NCBI GenBank assembly: GCA_001314715.1
Contig: LJSV01000006.1
Location: forward strand, 62,001-126,000
DNA length: 64,000 bases
From: Rhodobacteraceae bacterium HLUCCA12
GTDB lineage: Bacteria; Pseudomonadota; Alphaproteobacteria; Rhodobacterales; Rhodobacteraceae
Direction: 5' to 3'
The position numbers and the translations under genes are program-made. The notes below the pieces were generated by a model. It searched no databases and was not told where the DNA came from. It saw only the letters and a program-made list of their open reading frames with translations. Below are positions 17,989 to 27,578 of this stretch, in pieces; position 1 is the first letter of the stretch, and each line of letters begins with the position of its first letter.

Positions 17989-18542
17989 TTGCTGATTGTC
18001 TCCACGGTCAGGTTGCCATTGGTATAGACGCAGATGTCGGCGGCGATCGCCATGGCCTTGCGCGCCACCTCCTCGGCCGACAGATCGCTTTCCATCAGCC
18101 CGCGGGCCGCGGCCAGGGCAAAGTTGCCGCCCGATCCGATGGCGGCGACGTCGTGTTCGGGTTCAAGCACGTCGCCCGCGCCAGTGATGACATAGAGATC
18201 GGTGCCATCGGTGACGATCAGCATGGCCTCGAGGTTGCGCAGATACTTGTCGGTGCGCCAGTCCTTCGCCATCTCGACGCAGGCGCGCATCAACTGGCCG
18301 GGCGCGGCGTCGAGCTTCTTTTCCAGCCGTTCCAGCAATGTAAAGGCATCCGCGGTGGAACCCGCGAACCCGGCAACCACCGCGCGCCCCTCGGCGCCGA
18401 TGCGGCGCACCTTGCGCGCCGTGCCCTTGATCACCGTCTGGCCCAGGCTGACCTGCCCGTCGCCCGCGACCACGACCTTGCCACCGCGCCGAACCGCCAG
18501 AATTGTCGTGCCATGCCAGCCGGGAAACCGATCATCCGCCAT
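17985..18542 (-). CDS. hslV: ATP-dependent protease peptidase subunit HslV
   Basis: Proteasome-like N-terminal threonine hydrolase. 185 residues from the ATG at 18542 ([15 protein letters not shown]), with AGGAAAGG 6-7 nt upstream; a frame-extending ATG at 18563 lacks such a site. The catalytic Thr is the first of GTTIL, so the first 11 residues would be a propeptide, longer than in E. coli but usual in alphaproteobacteria. The [14 protein letters not shown] block is also conserved. Promoter elements like those of RpoH lie upstream. Confidence 0.95.
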   Translation of the reverse strand: MADDRFPGWHGTTILAVRRGGKVVVAGDGQVSLGQTVIKGTARKVRRIGAEGRAVVAGFAGSTADAFTLLERLEKKLDAAPGQLMRACVEMAKDWRTDKYLRNLEAMLIVTDGTDLYVITGAGDVLEPEHDVAAIGSGGNFALAAARGLMESDLSAEEVARKAMAIAADICVYTNGNLTVETISK

Positions 18543-18570
18543 TGCGTGCCTTTCCTGTTTCAACCGCCCC

Positions 18571-18600
18571 TATATGGCCGTGCGACCCGCCTTCGGCAAG
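18571..18600 (-). promoter_or_regulatory. Possible heat-shock (RpoH-type) promoter of hslVU
   Basis: Reading the minus strand, CTTG (18600-18597) is followed after 19 bp by CCATATA (18577-18571), 29 bp before the hslV start. The alphaproteobacterial RpoH pattern is CTTG-17/18-CYTATNT. The match is close but not exact and the spacer is 1 bp long, so this is tentative; hslVU being a heat-shock operon elsewhere supports it. Confidence 0.4.
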
Positions 18601-18644
18601 AACCCCCTCTGGCGGGTGCCCGGAGGCGGCGCTATGCTGGCGCC

Positions 18645-19118
18645 ATGCAGCCGGTTCACCCCCCATTTACGCTGTCCGATCCCGCCGCGATGACCTGTTT
18701 TGCCGCGCGACTGGCACCCATGTTGCGCGCGGGCGACGTGCTGCTGCTTGAAGGGCCGATCGGCGCGGGCAAGACCCATTTCGCCCGCGCGCTGATCCAA
18801 TCGCTGCTGCCCGTTCCCGAGGATGTGCCCTCGCCCACCTTCACGCTTGTGCAGACCTATGAGGGTGCGGCATTCGAGATCTGGCATGCCGATCTCTATC
18901 GCCTGACCCACCCTGACGAGGCCGTCGAACTGGGCTTGACCGAAGCGTTCGAGACTGCGCTTTGCCTTGTCGAATGGCCCGACCGTCTGGGGCCGGACCG
19001 GCCGAAAAAGGCTCTGACATTGCGGTTTTCGGCCCAGCCCGACGATGTGCGCGACATGGCGCTGCTGTCTGATGCGCCCGAATGGGCGTCGCGTCTGAAA
19101 GGCTTGTCCGATGTTTGA
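18645..19118 (+). CDS. tsaE: tRNA threonylcarbamoyladenosine biosynthesis ATPase TsaE
   Basis: 157-residue P-loop ATPase needed for the t6A modification of ANN-decoding tRNAs, acting with TsaB and TsaD. The Walker A is EGPIGAGKTHFAR at about residues 40-52; SPTFTLVQTYEG and the YRLTHPDEAVELGL block are family signatures. The first ATG of the conserved region is at 18645 (MQPVHPPFTL). Its end overlaps addB by 8 bp, beginning the tsaE-addB-addA chain. Confidence 0.92.
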   Translation: MQPVHPPFTLSDPAAMTCFAARLAPMLRAGDVLLLEGPIGAGKTHFARALIQSLLPVPEDVPSPTFTLVQTYEGAAFEIWHADLYRLTHPDEAVELGLTEAFETALCLVEWPDRLGPDRPKKALTLRFSAQPDDVRDMALLSDAPEWASRLKGLSDV

Positions 19119-22041
19119 GCCCGCATCGCGCCCGCGCGTCTTTGCGCAGGAACCTGGCGCGGACTTTCCCGCCGCCGTGGCGCAGGGATTGCGCGCGCGC
19201 CTTGCCGACCACCCGCCCGAGGCGATGGCGCGGGTCGAGGTGCTGGTGAACACCGCGCGGATGGCGGGACGCCTGCGCGGCGCAATGATCGACGCCGGCG
19301 CCGGGTTCCTGCCGCGTATCCGGTTGATCACCGAGCTGGAGCAAACTGGCGGCACCGATGCCCCCACCCCGCTGCGTCGGCGGCTGGAACTGGCGCAACT
19401 GATCCGCAAGCTTTTGGAAGCCGAGCCCGATCTTGCGCCGCGTCATGCTGCTTTTTCTCTCGCCGAGAGCCTTTCGCGCCTGCTTGACGAAATGCAGGTC
19501 GAAGGGGTTGCGATGACCGCGCTCGAATCCCTGGATGTCAGCAACCATTCGGAACATTGGGCACGGTCCTTGCGGTTTATCGCCCTGGTGGCGCGCTATC
19601 TGGGCGCCGAGGCCGCGCATGATGCGCAGGCCCGCCAGCGCCAGGCGGTCGAGGCCTTGACCGAACGCTGGCGGCACGAACCGCCAGCGCATCCTCTGAT
19701 CGTTGCCGGTTCGACAGGCTCGCGCGGGACCACGGCCTTGTTGATGCGGGCCGTGGCGCGCCTGCCGCGGGGTGCCCTGATCCTGCCGGGGTTCGATTTC
19801 GACATGCCGGGCGCCGTGTGGTCGGGGCTGGAGGACCCGCTTCTGAGCGAGGATCATCCCCAATACCGCTATTTCGCGCTGCTCAAGGCGCTTGATCTGG
19901 ATTTCGACTCGGTGGCGCATTGGGCCGGGCCCTTGGCCCCCGACCCGGCGCGCAACAAGGTCGTCTCGCTGGCAATGCGGCCCGCGCCGGTGACCGATCG
20001 CTGGCTGGCCGAGGGCAAGGGCCTGGGCGATCTGGTCCAGGCGTTGCAAGGGGTCGCGCTGATCGAGGCCCCAACCCCCCGTGCCGAAGCGCTCGCCATC
20101 GCGCTGCGATTGCGGCAGGCGGTGCTGGATGGCGAAAAAGCGGCTCTGATTACGCCTGATCGCACGGTTGCCCGGCAAGTCACCGTCGCGCTGGATCGGT
20201 GGCATATCCGCCCCGATGACAGCGCCGGGCGCCCGCTGGCAATGTCGGCGCCCGGCCGTTTCCTGCGCCAGACGGCAGAGCTGCTGCGCGGCGAGATCGC
20301 ATCCGAGGCGCTGGTCGCCCTGCTGAAGCATCCGATCACCCAAAGCGCCTATGATCGCGGGCCGCACCTGATCAGTCTGCGCGAGCTGGAACTGTGGCTG
20401 CGCCGAAGGGCGATCCCGTTTCCAAAGCCGGACGATCTGGCACGCTGGGCCGGCACGGACACGGCGCGCAAGGACTGGGCGGCGTGGTTGTCGGCCTCCC
20501 TGCCCCAGCCAATGGGTGCGCAGCCCCTGGGCGACTGGCTGGTGCGGCATCTCGCGCTGAGCGAGGCCATCGCGCGCGGCATGGCGGGTGCGGACAGCGG
20601 CGAGCTTTGGCAGAAAGAAGCCGGGCAAAAGGCGCGCGCGGTCATGGACGAGCTTTGCGCCCATGCCGAACATGGCGGTACACTGTCAGTAGGTGACTAT
20701 ATCGCCTTGTTAGAGACGATTCTGGCAGGCCATGACGTGCGCGAAAGCGTCGAAAGCAACCCAGAGGTGATGATCTGGGGCACGCTGGAGGCCCGTGCGC
20801 TGGGCGCTGACCTTGTGATTCTGGCGGGTCTGAATGACGGCATCTGGCCGCAATCGCCCCAGCCCGACCCTTGGCTGAACCGCAAGATGCGGCTGGATGC
20901 GGGTCTGTTGCTGCCGGAGCGCCAGATCGGGCTGTCGGCACATGATTTCCAGCAGGCCATCGGTGCGGGTTCCGTGATCCTGACGCGCGCCGCCCGCGAC
21001 GCCGAGGCCGAGACGATTCCGTCGCGCTGGCTGAACCGGCTCAAGAACCTTGTGGGTGGCCTGCCCGATGGTCACGGCCCCGAAGCGCTCAAGGCGATGG
21101 CGGCGCGGGGGCAGGTCTGGCTGGATCGCGCCGCCGCTTTCGAGGCCGGCGCCCGGCCGGAACTGACGGCGCTGTCCATGCGCAACCCCCGCCCGGCGCC
21201 CGCCCCGCCCGGCCCGGCGCGGATGCGCGCGTTGCCGGTGACGGCGATCAAGACCCTGATCCGCGACCCGTTTCACATCTATGCCCAGCATATCCTGCGA
21301 CTGCGCCCGCTTGACCCCCTTGTGCCCGAACCCGATGCCCGGCTGCGCGGCACGGCGTTGCATCGCGTGTTCGAGGCGTATGTGCAAAGCCTGCAACCTG
21401 GCGAGGCGGGAACCGCCGCGCAATTCCTGGCCATCGCCGAAACCATCCTGACCGAAGAGGTGCCCTGGGCCGCCAGCCGCATTCAGTGGCTGGCGCGGCT
21501 GGCGCGCGTGGCCCAGCCGTTCGTTGACTGGCACGCCGCGCAACCCGGCACCCCGGTCGTGACCGAAAGCACGGGCACGCTGGATTTGCGCGACCCGCTG
21601 TTTCGCCTGACCGGCAAGCCCGACCGGATCGATGCGCTGGAGTCTGGCGCGGTGCGGATCTTCGACTACAAGACCGGCACACCGCCCAGTGACCGCGAAC
21701 AGGCGCATTTTGACAAACAGTTGATCTTGCTGGCGATCATGGCCGAAGATGGCGCGTTTTCCGACCTCGGGCCGGTGCGCGTGGACCAAGCCGCCTTCAT
21801 CGGCGTCGGGGCCGAGTTCAAATGCCAGGACGCCGATGTATCCGCGCCGGCGCTGTCGGAACACCGGCAGCGGCTGGCGCAACTGCTGCGAACCTATCTC
21901 GATCCCGGCCAGGGCTTTATCGCCCGCCGCGCGCTGAAAAAAGACACCGATACCGGCCAGTACGACCAGCTTGCCCGGCTCGGCGAATGGCAGCTGACGG
22001 ACGCGGCCGTCACGATCCGGGTGGGCGACCATGACGGATGA
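19111..22041 (+). CDS. addB: Double-strand break repair protein AddB
   Basis: 976-residue partner of AddA in the alphaproteobacterial helicase-nuclease that resects DNA ends for RecA. AddB has an inactivated helicase fold (no clear Walker A) and a C-terminal RecB-type nuclease domain, visible here as VPVTAIKTLIRDPFHIYA-type entry (only VTAIKTLIRDPFHIYA cited), LRGTALHRVFEAY and the catalytic IFDYKTGTPP near residue 850. Overlaps tsaE by 8 bp and addA by 11 bp, so the three are one operon. Confidence 0.93.
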   Translation: MFEPASRPRVFAQEPGADFPAAVAQGLRARLADHPPEAMARVEVLVNTARMAGRLRGAMIDAGAGFLPRIRLITELEQTGGTDAPTPLRRRLELAQLIRKLLEAEPDLAPRHAAFSLAESLSRLLDEMQVEGVAMTALESLDVSNHSEHWARSLRFIALVARYLGAEAAHDAQARQRQAVEALTERWRHEPPAHPLIVAGSTGSRGTTALLMRAVARLPRGALILPGFDFDMPGAVWSGLEDPLLSEDHPQYRYFALLKALDLDFDSVAHWAGPLAPDPARNKVVSLAMRPAPVTDRWLAEGKGLGDLVQALQGVALIEAPTPRAEALAIALRLRQAVLDGEKAALITPDRTVARQVTVALDRWHIRPDDSAGRPLAMSAPGRFLRQTAELLRGEIASEALVALLKHPITQSAYDRGPHLISLRELELWLRRRAIPFPKPDDLARWAGTDTARKDWAAWLSASLPQPMGAQPLGDWLVRHLALSEAIARGMAGADSGELWQKEAGQKARAVMDELCAHAEHGGTLSVGDYIALLETILAGHDVRESVESNPEVMIWGTLEARALGADLVILAGLNDGIWPQSPQPDPWLNRKMRLDAGLLLPERQIGLSAHDFQQAIGAGSVILTRAARDAEAETIPSRWLNRLKNLVGGLPDGHGPEALKAMAARGQVWLDRAAAFEAGARPELTALSMRNPRPAPAPPGPARMRALPVTAIKTLIRDPFHIYAQHILRLRPLDPLVPEPDARLRGTALHRVFEAYVQSLQPGEAGTAAQFLAIAETILTEEVPWAASRIQWLARLARVAQPFVDWHAAQPGTPVVTESTGTLDLRDPLFRLTGKPDRIDALESGAVRIFDYKTGTPPSDREQAHFDKQLILLAIMAEDGAFSDLGPVRVDQAAFIGVGAEFKCQDADVSAPALSEHRQRLAQLLRTYLDPGQGFIARRALKKDTDTGQYDQLARLGEWQLTDAAVTIRVGDHDG

Positions 22042-25000
22042 GGCCAGCCAGCGCCAGATCGTCGCCGCGGAACCCACGGCATCAACCTGGCTTTCCGCCA
22101 ACGCCGGTTCGGGCAAGACCCGCGTTCTGACCGACCGGGTGGCGCGTTTGCTGCTGCGCGGGGTCGAGCCCCAGCGCATCCTGTGTCTGACCTATACCAA
22201 GGCCGCCGCCAGCGAGATGCAGAACCGCCTGTTCGATCGTCTGGGCCGATGGGCGATGCTGGAAGAGGGCGCGCTGCGCGGGCAACTGGCCGAACTGGGC
22301 GAACCGGTTGCGGACGATCCGCAACTTTTGCCGCGCGCGCGCCGCCTGTTCGCGCGGGCGATCGAGACGCCGGGCGGGCTGAAGATCCAGACGATTCATT
22401 CGTTTTGCAGCGCGCTTTTGCGCCGCTTTCCGCTGGAGGCCGGCGTCCCCCCCGACTTCACCGAAACCGAGGATCGCAGCCTGCACCAACTCAGGCTTGA
22501 GGTGCTGGGCGCGCTTGCCAGCGGCCCCCAGGCCGAACGGCTGCGCGATCTGGCCGCCGTCACCAACGAGACCGCGCTTGAGTCGATTCTGGACCAGATC
22601 GGCAAGCATAGAGACCTTTTTGCCGATGGCGCGGCACCCATCGACCTGCCCGCCGTGTTCGACCTTCCCGCCGATTTCGACGAAGCGGCGCTGTTGGACA
22701 TGGTCTATCTGGGCCATGAAACCGCGTTGATCGACGCGCTGTTGCCCCCGTTGCAGGCCAGCGGCCGCAACGACACCAAATTGGCCGAGGCGCTGGACGA
22801 AGCGCGCGCACCCTCGATTTCGTCTCTGATCACGCTGGAAAGGGCCCTTCTTTTCGGCCGGACTGCCAAGGCCGGCCCCTTCACCGCCAAGATCGGCGCG
22901 ATTCCGACCAAGGCGGTGCGCCCGGCGATCGCGCCCGAGGTTCTGGACGGGCTCGATGCGCTTGCCCGGCGGGTCGAGGCTGCGCGCCCACGCCGTCAGG
23001 CGCTGGCCGCACTCACGCGCACACAGGCGTTACATCGCTTCGCCAAAGCCTGGATACCGGCGCTTGAGGCGGCCAAGGCCGCGCGCGGATGGCTGGATTT
23101 CGACGATCTGATCTTGCGCGCGCGCCGCCTTCTCAGCGATCCGGCGGTGGCGCAATGGGTTCTGTTCAAGCTTGATGGCGGGATCGACCATATCCTGATC
23201 GACGAGGCACAGGACACCAGCCCCGAACAATGGCGCGTGGTCGAGTTGCTGACACAGGAGTTCACCGCCGGACACGGCGCGCGCGAGGCCGAGCGCACGA
23301 TCTTTGTCGTCGGCGACAAGAAACAGTCGATCTATTCGTTCCAGGGGGCCGACCTGCGCGGCTTCGACCGGATGCGCGCCACCTTCGACGCGGCGCTGGC
23401 CGATATCGGGCGGCGGCTGACGCATATGGAACTGACACACTCGTTCCGGTCCTCGGATGCGATCCTGCGGCTCGTGGATCACTGTTTCGCCCCCGAGACC
23501 GGCACAACCGGCATGGGCGGCACGATTGAGCATCTGGCCTTTCACGACCGCATGGCCGGACGCGTGGACCTGTGGCCCATGGTGCCCCCCGCAGGCAGCC
23601 ACGAGGACGGCGACTGGGACGAGCCGCTGGACCGGCCGTCCGAGCGCAACCACGAGGTCGTGCTGGCACATCAGATCGCCGACGAGATTCGCGCGATGAT
23701 CGACCGGGGCGAACAGATCGAGGATGCCGAGGGGCCGCGCCCGGTGCACGAGGGCGATTTCCTGATCCTTGTGCGGCGGCGCAAGCTTCTGTTCAACGCG
23801 CTAATCCGCGCCTGCAAGGCCAACGGGCTGGAGATTGCCGGCGCCGACCGGCTGGTCCTGGGCGACGAGCTTGCGGTGCAGGACATGATCGCGCTCTTGC
23901 GGTTCCTGGCCTTGCCCGAGGATGACCTGTCGCTTGCGACCGCGCTGCGCTCGCCCCTGTTCGGATGGAGCGAGGACGAGTTGTTCCGTCTCGCCCATGG
24001 CCGTGACGGCCGGTATCTGTGGGAACGGTTGCGCGCAGAAACCGACCAGGCCGAAACAGTCTCTGTGCTGGCGGATTTGCGCGACCAGACCGATTTTCTG
24101 CGCCCATATGAGTTGATCGAGCGCATCCTGACACGGCACGACCGCCGACGCCATCTGATCGCGCGGTTCGGCCCCGAGGCCGAGGACGCGATCGAGGCCT
24201 TCGTCACCCTTGCGCTGCAATACGAACAGGGGCGTATCCCGTCGCTTGACGGCTTCCTGGGCTGGCTGACGGCAAGCGATGCCGAGATCAAGCGCCAGTC
24301 CGAGGCCGCGGGACGACGCATTCGGGTGATGACGGTTCATGGCGCCAAGGGGCTGGAGGCGCCGATCGTCATCCTGCCCGACACCGCGGAACGGCGCGCA
24401 CCGTCGGGGCGCGGCCTTTCGGCGATCGGGGGCGTGCCGGTGTTGCGCATGAACAAGGATGAGGCGCCCCCCGCCCAGCGTGCCGCCGATCAGGCCCAGG
24501 ACGACCAGCGCCACGAGGAATCCGACCGGCTGCTCTATGTCGCGCTGACCCGTGCCGAACGCTGGCTGATCGTGGCGGGGGCGGGACAGGACACGGGCGC
24601 GGGATGGCATGCAAAGGTGGCGCGGGCGCTAGAGGCTGCGGGGGCCGCCCCTTGCACGTTTCCGACCGGCACGGGGTTGCGGCTTGCGCATGGGTCGTGG
24701 CCGTCCCCCGCCGCCGCGGAATCGCGGGGGGCCGCCCGCCGGGCGGCAGAACCGCTGGCACCCGCGCTTCTGGCGCCGGTTGCCAGCAGTGCGGTCGCCT
24801 TGCCCGTTCTGAGCCCGTCGCGTCTGGGCGGAGCCAAGGCCCTGCCTGGCGAGGCAGGCGCCGAGGAGGCCGTGGCCCTGCGCCGGGGCGACATGGCGCA
24901 TCTGCTGCTCGAACACCTGCCCGCCATCGAATCCGATGCCCGCCCCGACACCGCGCGGGCGCTGTTGCGCCACTTCGATGCCCCGCCGTCCGAGGTCGAT

Positions 25001-25393
25001 CTGTGCCTGTCCGAGGTGCTGGCCCTGTTCGATGCGCCGGAACTTGCGCCGATCCTGACCGGCGCGGCGCTGTCCGAGGTCGGCATAAGCGGGGTGTGGA
25101 AGGGGCGGCGGATGTTCGGCCTGATCGACCGGCTGCTGATCGCGCCGGATCGCGTTCTGGCCGTCGATTTCAAGACCAACCGGGTGGTGCCCGGCGATGC
25201 CGCGCAGGTGCCCGAAGGGCTGTTGCGGCAGATGGGCGCCTATGCACAGCTTCTGGCGCCGCTCTATCCGGATCGGCCGGTGGAAACCGCGCTGGTCTGG
25301 ACCGCGACGCGGCAGGTCATGCCGATCCCCGGACCGATTGCCGCACAGGCGCTGGCTCGGGCGGCCCTTGACCCTGGGGTTGCCGCCTCATAG
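22031..25393 (+). CDS. addA: Double-strand break repair helicase-nuclease AddA
   Basis: 1120-residue UvrD-type helicase joined to a RecB-like nuclease. Helicase motifs in order: Walker [17 protein letters not shown] (about 18-33), [59 protein letters not shown] and [15 protein letters not shown]. The nuclease motif is [10 protein letters not shown] near residue 1055. Overlaps addB; trxA follows 44 bp downstream. All catalytic motifs appear intact. Confidence 0.95.
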   Translation: MTDEASQRQIVAAEPTASTWLSANAGSGKTRVLTDRVARLLLRGVEPQRILCLTYTKAAASEMQNRLFDRLGRWAMLEEGALRGQLAELGEPVADDPQLLPRARRLFARAIETPGGLKIQTIHSFCSALLRRFPLEAGVPPDFTETEDRSLHQLRLEVLGALASGPQAERLRDLAAVTNETALESILDQIGKHRDLFADGAAPIDLPAVFDLPADFDEAALLDMVYLGHETALIDALLPPLQASGRNDTKLAEALDEARAPSISSLITLERALLFGRTAKAGPFTAKIGAIPTKAVRPAIAPEVLDGLDALARRVEAARPRRQALAALTRTQALHRFAKAWIPALEAAKAARGWLDFDDLILRARRLLSDPAVAQWVLFKLDGGIDHILIDEAQDTSPEQWRVVELLTQEFTAGHGAREAERTIFVVGDKKQSIYSFQGADLRGFDRMRATFDAALADIGRRLTHMELTHSFRSSDAILRLVDHCFAPETGTTGMGGTIEHLAFHDRMAGRVDLWPMVPPAGSHEDGDWDEPLDRPSERNHEVVLAHQIADEIRAMIDRGEQIEDAEGPRPVHEGDFLILVRRRKLLFNALIRACKANGLEIAGADRLVLGDELAVQDMIALLRFLALPEDDLSLATALRSPLFGWSEDELFRLAHGRDGRYLWERLRAETDQAETVSVLADLRDQTDFLRPYELIERILTRHDRRRHLIARFGPEAEDAIEAFVTLALQYEQGRIPSLDGFLGWLTASDAEIKRQSEAAGRRIRVMTVHGAKGLEAPIVILPDTAERRAPSGRGLSAIGGVPVLRMNKDEAPPAQRAADQAQDDQRHEESDRLLYVALTRAERWLIVAGAGQDTGAGWHAKVARALEAAGAAPCTFPTGTGLRLAHGSWPSPAAAESRGAARRAAEPLAPALLAPVASSAVALPVLSPSRLGGAKALPGEAGAEEAVALRRGDMAHLLLEHLPAIESDARPDTARALLRHFDAPPSEVDLCLSEVLALFDAPELAPILTGAALSEVGISGVWKGRRMFGLIDRLLIAPDRVLAVDFKTNRVVPGDAAQVPEGLLRQMGAYAQLLAPLYPDRPVETALVWTATRQVMPIPGPIAAQALARAALDPGVAAS

Positions 25394-25437
25394 GTAAAAC
25401 TGAATGCCTCGCAATCCCCGTATGCTGGAGAGATCTC

Positions 25438-25758
25438 ATGCCGACAATTCCCGTGACCGATCAGAATTTCGACACCGAAGTGCGCGACAGCGACCTGCCC
25501 GTCGTCGTCGATTTCTGGGCCGAGTGGTGCGGCCCCTGCAAGCAGATCGGTCCGGCGCTTGAAGAACTGGCCGAGGAATATGCCGGCCGGATCAAGATCG
25601 CCAAGGTCAATGTCGATGAGAACCCGCAGGTCACCGCCGCCATGGGCATTCGCGGGATCCCGGCGCTGTTTCTGGTGAAAGACGGCCAGATCGTTTCGAA
25701 CAAGGTCGGCGCCGCGCCCAAGGCCGCGCTGGCAAGCTGGATCGACGCGTCGATCTGA
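25438..25758 (+). CDS. trxA: Thioredoxin
   Basis: 106-residue cytoplasmic dithiol-disulfide carrier. The active site WCGPC holds C31 and C34, preceded by VVVDFWAEW, and the cis-proline appears in [20 protein letters not shown] sits 6 nt upstream of the ATG. It sits at the end of the tsaE-addBA run, as in other Rhodobacteraceae, with a 44-bp gap that could hold its own promoter. Confidence 0.95.
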   Translation: MPTIPVTDQNFDTEVRDSDLPVVVDFWAEWCGPCKQIGPALEELAEEYAGRIKIAKVNVDENPQVTAAMGIRGIPALFLVKDGQIVSNKVGAAPKAALASWIDASI

Positions 25759-25836
25759 TTGCCGCTCGGCAAGACACCGGTTCGCCGATGCGGCGGGCCG
25801 GATAGCGGCGCGCATTCGGCCTTTGCGTGCCTGAGT

Positions 25837-27501
25837 TCAGGCGCTGGCGCGCATCACATGCGCACCGCGATAGGACACGCTGCGGCGGGGACGGGCCGTT
25901 TCGGTATCGTCGGATAATCCGCGGCCGGCGCCCCGCTCGTTTTCCGTCACGTCATTGCCCTGATCTCGCTGCCTGTCGAACGCGATAACGACCATCGCGT
26001 TCGACACCTTTTGCGCCGAGACGGCAAGACATTCGCCATCGTCCAGTTGCATCACTCCCGAAACCAGCGCCGGCGCAGCACCCCGGCGGGCAAGCTGCGC
26101 GATCTGATCCCACAGGGCCGGATCGCGGCTGTCCTCGCGCCAGTTCGCCAAGGCTTCGGACAGGGTGAAACCGGCAAGCGAGTCGGCGCCTTCCAGTGTC
26201 CAGAGTCGATTGAAGGCGCTGTTGGTCAGGATAAGAAGGCCGTTCTGGGCAAAGACCACAAGCGCGGTATCCAGAATGTCGAGCGCCGCCTGGCTGGTTT
26301 CCAGATCGGCACGGAAGTTGCGCGTCATGTGAACTTCCGAGGTGATATCCTCGATCAGGAAGGCAAGCGCGCCATCGGGATGCGGGCTGGCGGACACGCG
26401 AAATGTCTGGCCCGTCGGCAGCGACCATGTCTCCTCGAACGCGTTGTTGGCCGCGCCCTGCTCGATCTCCAGAAGGCGGCGCGACCAACTGCGATAATCG
26501 CGCGGTTCGGGCAGGACGCGCTTGTCGCGCATGCGGTTGAGAAACCCCTCGATCCCCGGCCGCGACGACAGGAATTCGGGCTCAAGCCCCGTCAGATCGG
26601 CCAGGGCCGGATTGAACAATTGCAAACGACGGGTGCGGTCGAACACCGCCAGGCCAATTGTCAGGGTCGCAAAGGTCTTGGTCAGCGTCTGGATGAATTC
26701 GCGCTTGGTCTTTTCGGCGCGATACGCCTCATCGGCGGGCAGCGCGTATTTCAGTTGACCCGCGTCATCGTCGCTGACGGTGACATCGAACCAGCGCTGA
26801 CGTCCCTTGGCGCCCATCGTCAGCGCGATGCGCTGAGGCGACTCGGACACCTCGGCGGGGAATAGCCGGGGCAAGGGCCAGGCGACGGAATCGCCCATGC
26901 CGTTCTCGGCCAGTTGCCGCAAATAGGCGCCGTTGGCCCAGATCACCTGGCCCTGCGCATTCTCGCGCCACGTCAGGACCGGCGCCTGATCGGTGGCGCG
27001 GCGCAGCAAGGCCAGTTCATCCTGCATCGCGCGAAAGCTCATCCGGTCCAGCGTCACACTGCCGTCGTCGGCGATGGCGTCGATCAGCGTCAGCCGGGCC
27101 GTGCCGTCCAGCCATTCGGCGCGCAGCCCCAGGCCCGACCCGTCATCGGCATTCAGCCGGATGCTGCCCGCCTTGGACAACGTGCCCAGTGCCGCGTGCA
27201 GGTCGGGAAAGCCCGCCGCCAGGAAGCGCGACAGAAGCCGCCAGTTTTCCGGCCCTGTCCTGGTACGCGTCATGCCGTCGGCCGTGGCGAGCGTGTCCAG
27301 CAGCGCCGCGCCCCGGTCATTGGTGTCGATCAGCCGCGTATCGTCGAACAGAAAGACCGGGTCCAGCCGGTTGCTTCCCAGCGCCAGATCCTGCCGGCGC
27401 GCGCTGCGCCGCGACAGTCCGCCAGCGATCAGCGCCACCGCTAGCGCGGTCAGGGCCGAGGTTACGACCAGGACAACGGCGAATAGGAATGCATTCTGCA
27501 T
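25837..27501 (-). CDS. Membrane-anchored multi-PAS protein without kinase domain
   Basis: 554 residues. One N-terminal membrane span (FLFAVVLVVTSALTALAVALIAGG region) is followed by at least three PAS-like segments: LDPVFLFDDTRLIDTNDRGA, PVLTWRENAQGQVIWANGAYL and LDTALVVFAQNGLLILTNSAF, plus FATLTIGLAVFDRTRRLQLFN. No HisKA/HATPase, GGDEF or EAL motif is seen at the C-terminus, which ends basic. It is probably a redox- or ligand-sensing scaffold. It lies directly downstream of regB on the same strand, 73 bp away, with a CtrA-type box in that gap. The exact function is unknown. Confidence 0.8.
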   Translation of the reverse strand: MQNAFLFAVVLVVTSALTALAVALIAGGLSRRSARRQDLALGSNRLDPVFLFDDTRLIDTNDRGAALLDTLATADGMTRTRTGPENWRLLSRFLAAGFPDLHAALGTLSKAGSIRLNADDGSGLGLRAEWLDGTARLTLIDAIADDGSVTLDRMSFRAMQDELALLRRATDQAPVLTWRENAQGQVIWANGAYLRQLAENGMGDSVAWPLPRLFPAEVSESPQRIALTMGAKGRQRWFDVTVSDDDAGQLKYALPADEAYRAEKTKREFIQTLTKTFATLTIGLAVFDRTRRLQLFNPALADLTGLEPEFLSSRPGIEGFLNRMRDKRVLPEPRDYRSWSRRLLEIEQGAANNAFEETWSLPTGQTFRVSASPHPDGALAFLIEDITSEVHMTRNFRADLETSQAALDILDTALVVFAQNGLLILTNSAFNRLWTLEGADSLAGFTLSEALANWREDSRDPALWDQIAQLARRGAAPALVSGVMQLDDGECLAVSAQKVSNAMVVIAFDRQRDQGNDVTENERGAGRGLSDDTETARPRRSVSYRGAHVMRASA

Positions 27502-27563
27502 GAACGGGCCTGCATGTGAGTCCCCCGCCTTGTAGCGGATGGCCCAAGCATTGCCGTGATTGG

Positions 27564-27578
27564 TTAAGCCCTGGTTAA
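27564..27578 (-). promoter_or_regulatory. Full CtrA-type box TTAA-N7-TTAA
   Basis: TTAA (27564-27567), seven bases, TTAA (27575-27578). On the minus strand it reads TTAACCAGGGCTTAA and lies 62-77 bp ahead of the PAS gene start. The second half overlaps the regB stop codon. The CtrA consensus TTAA-N7-TTAA is established for alphaproteobacteria; no other full site was noticed in the gaps of this window. Confidence 0.5.
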
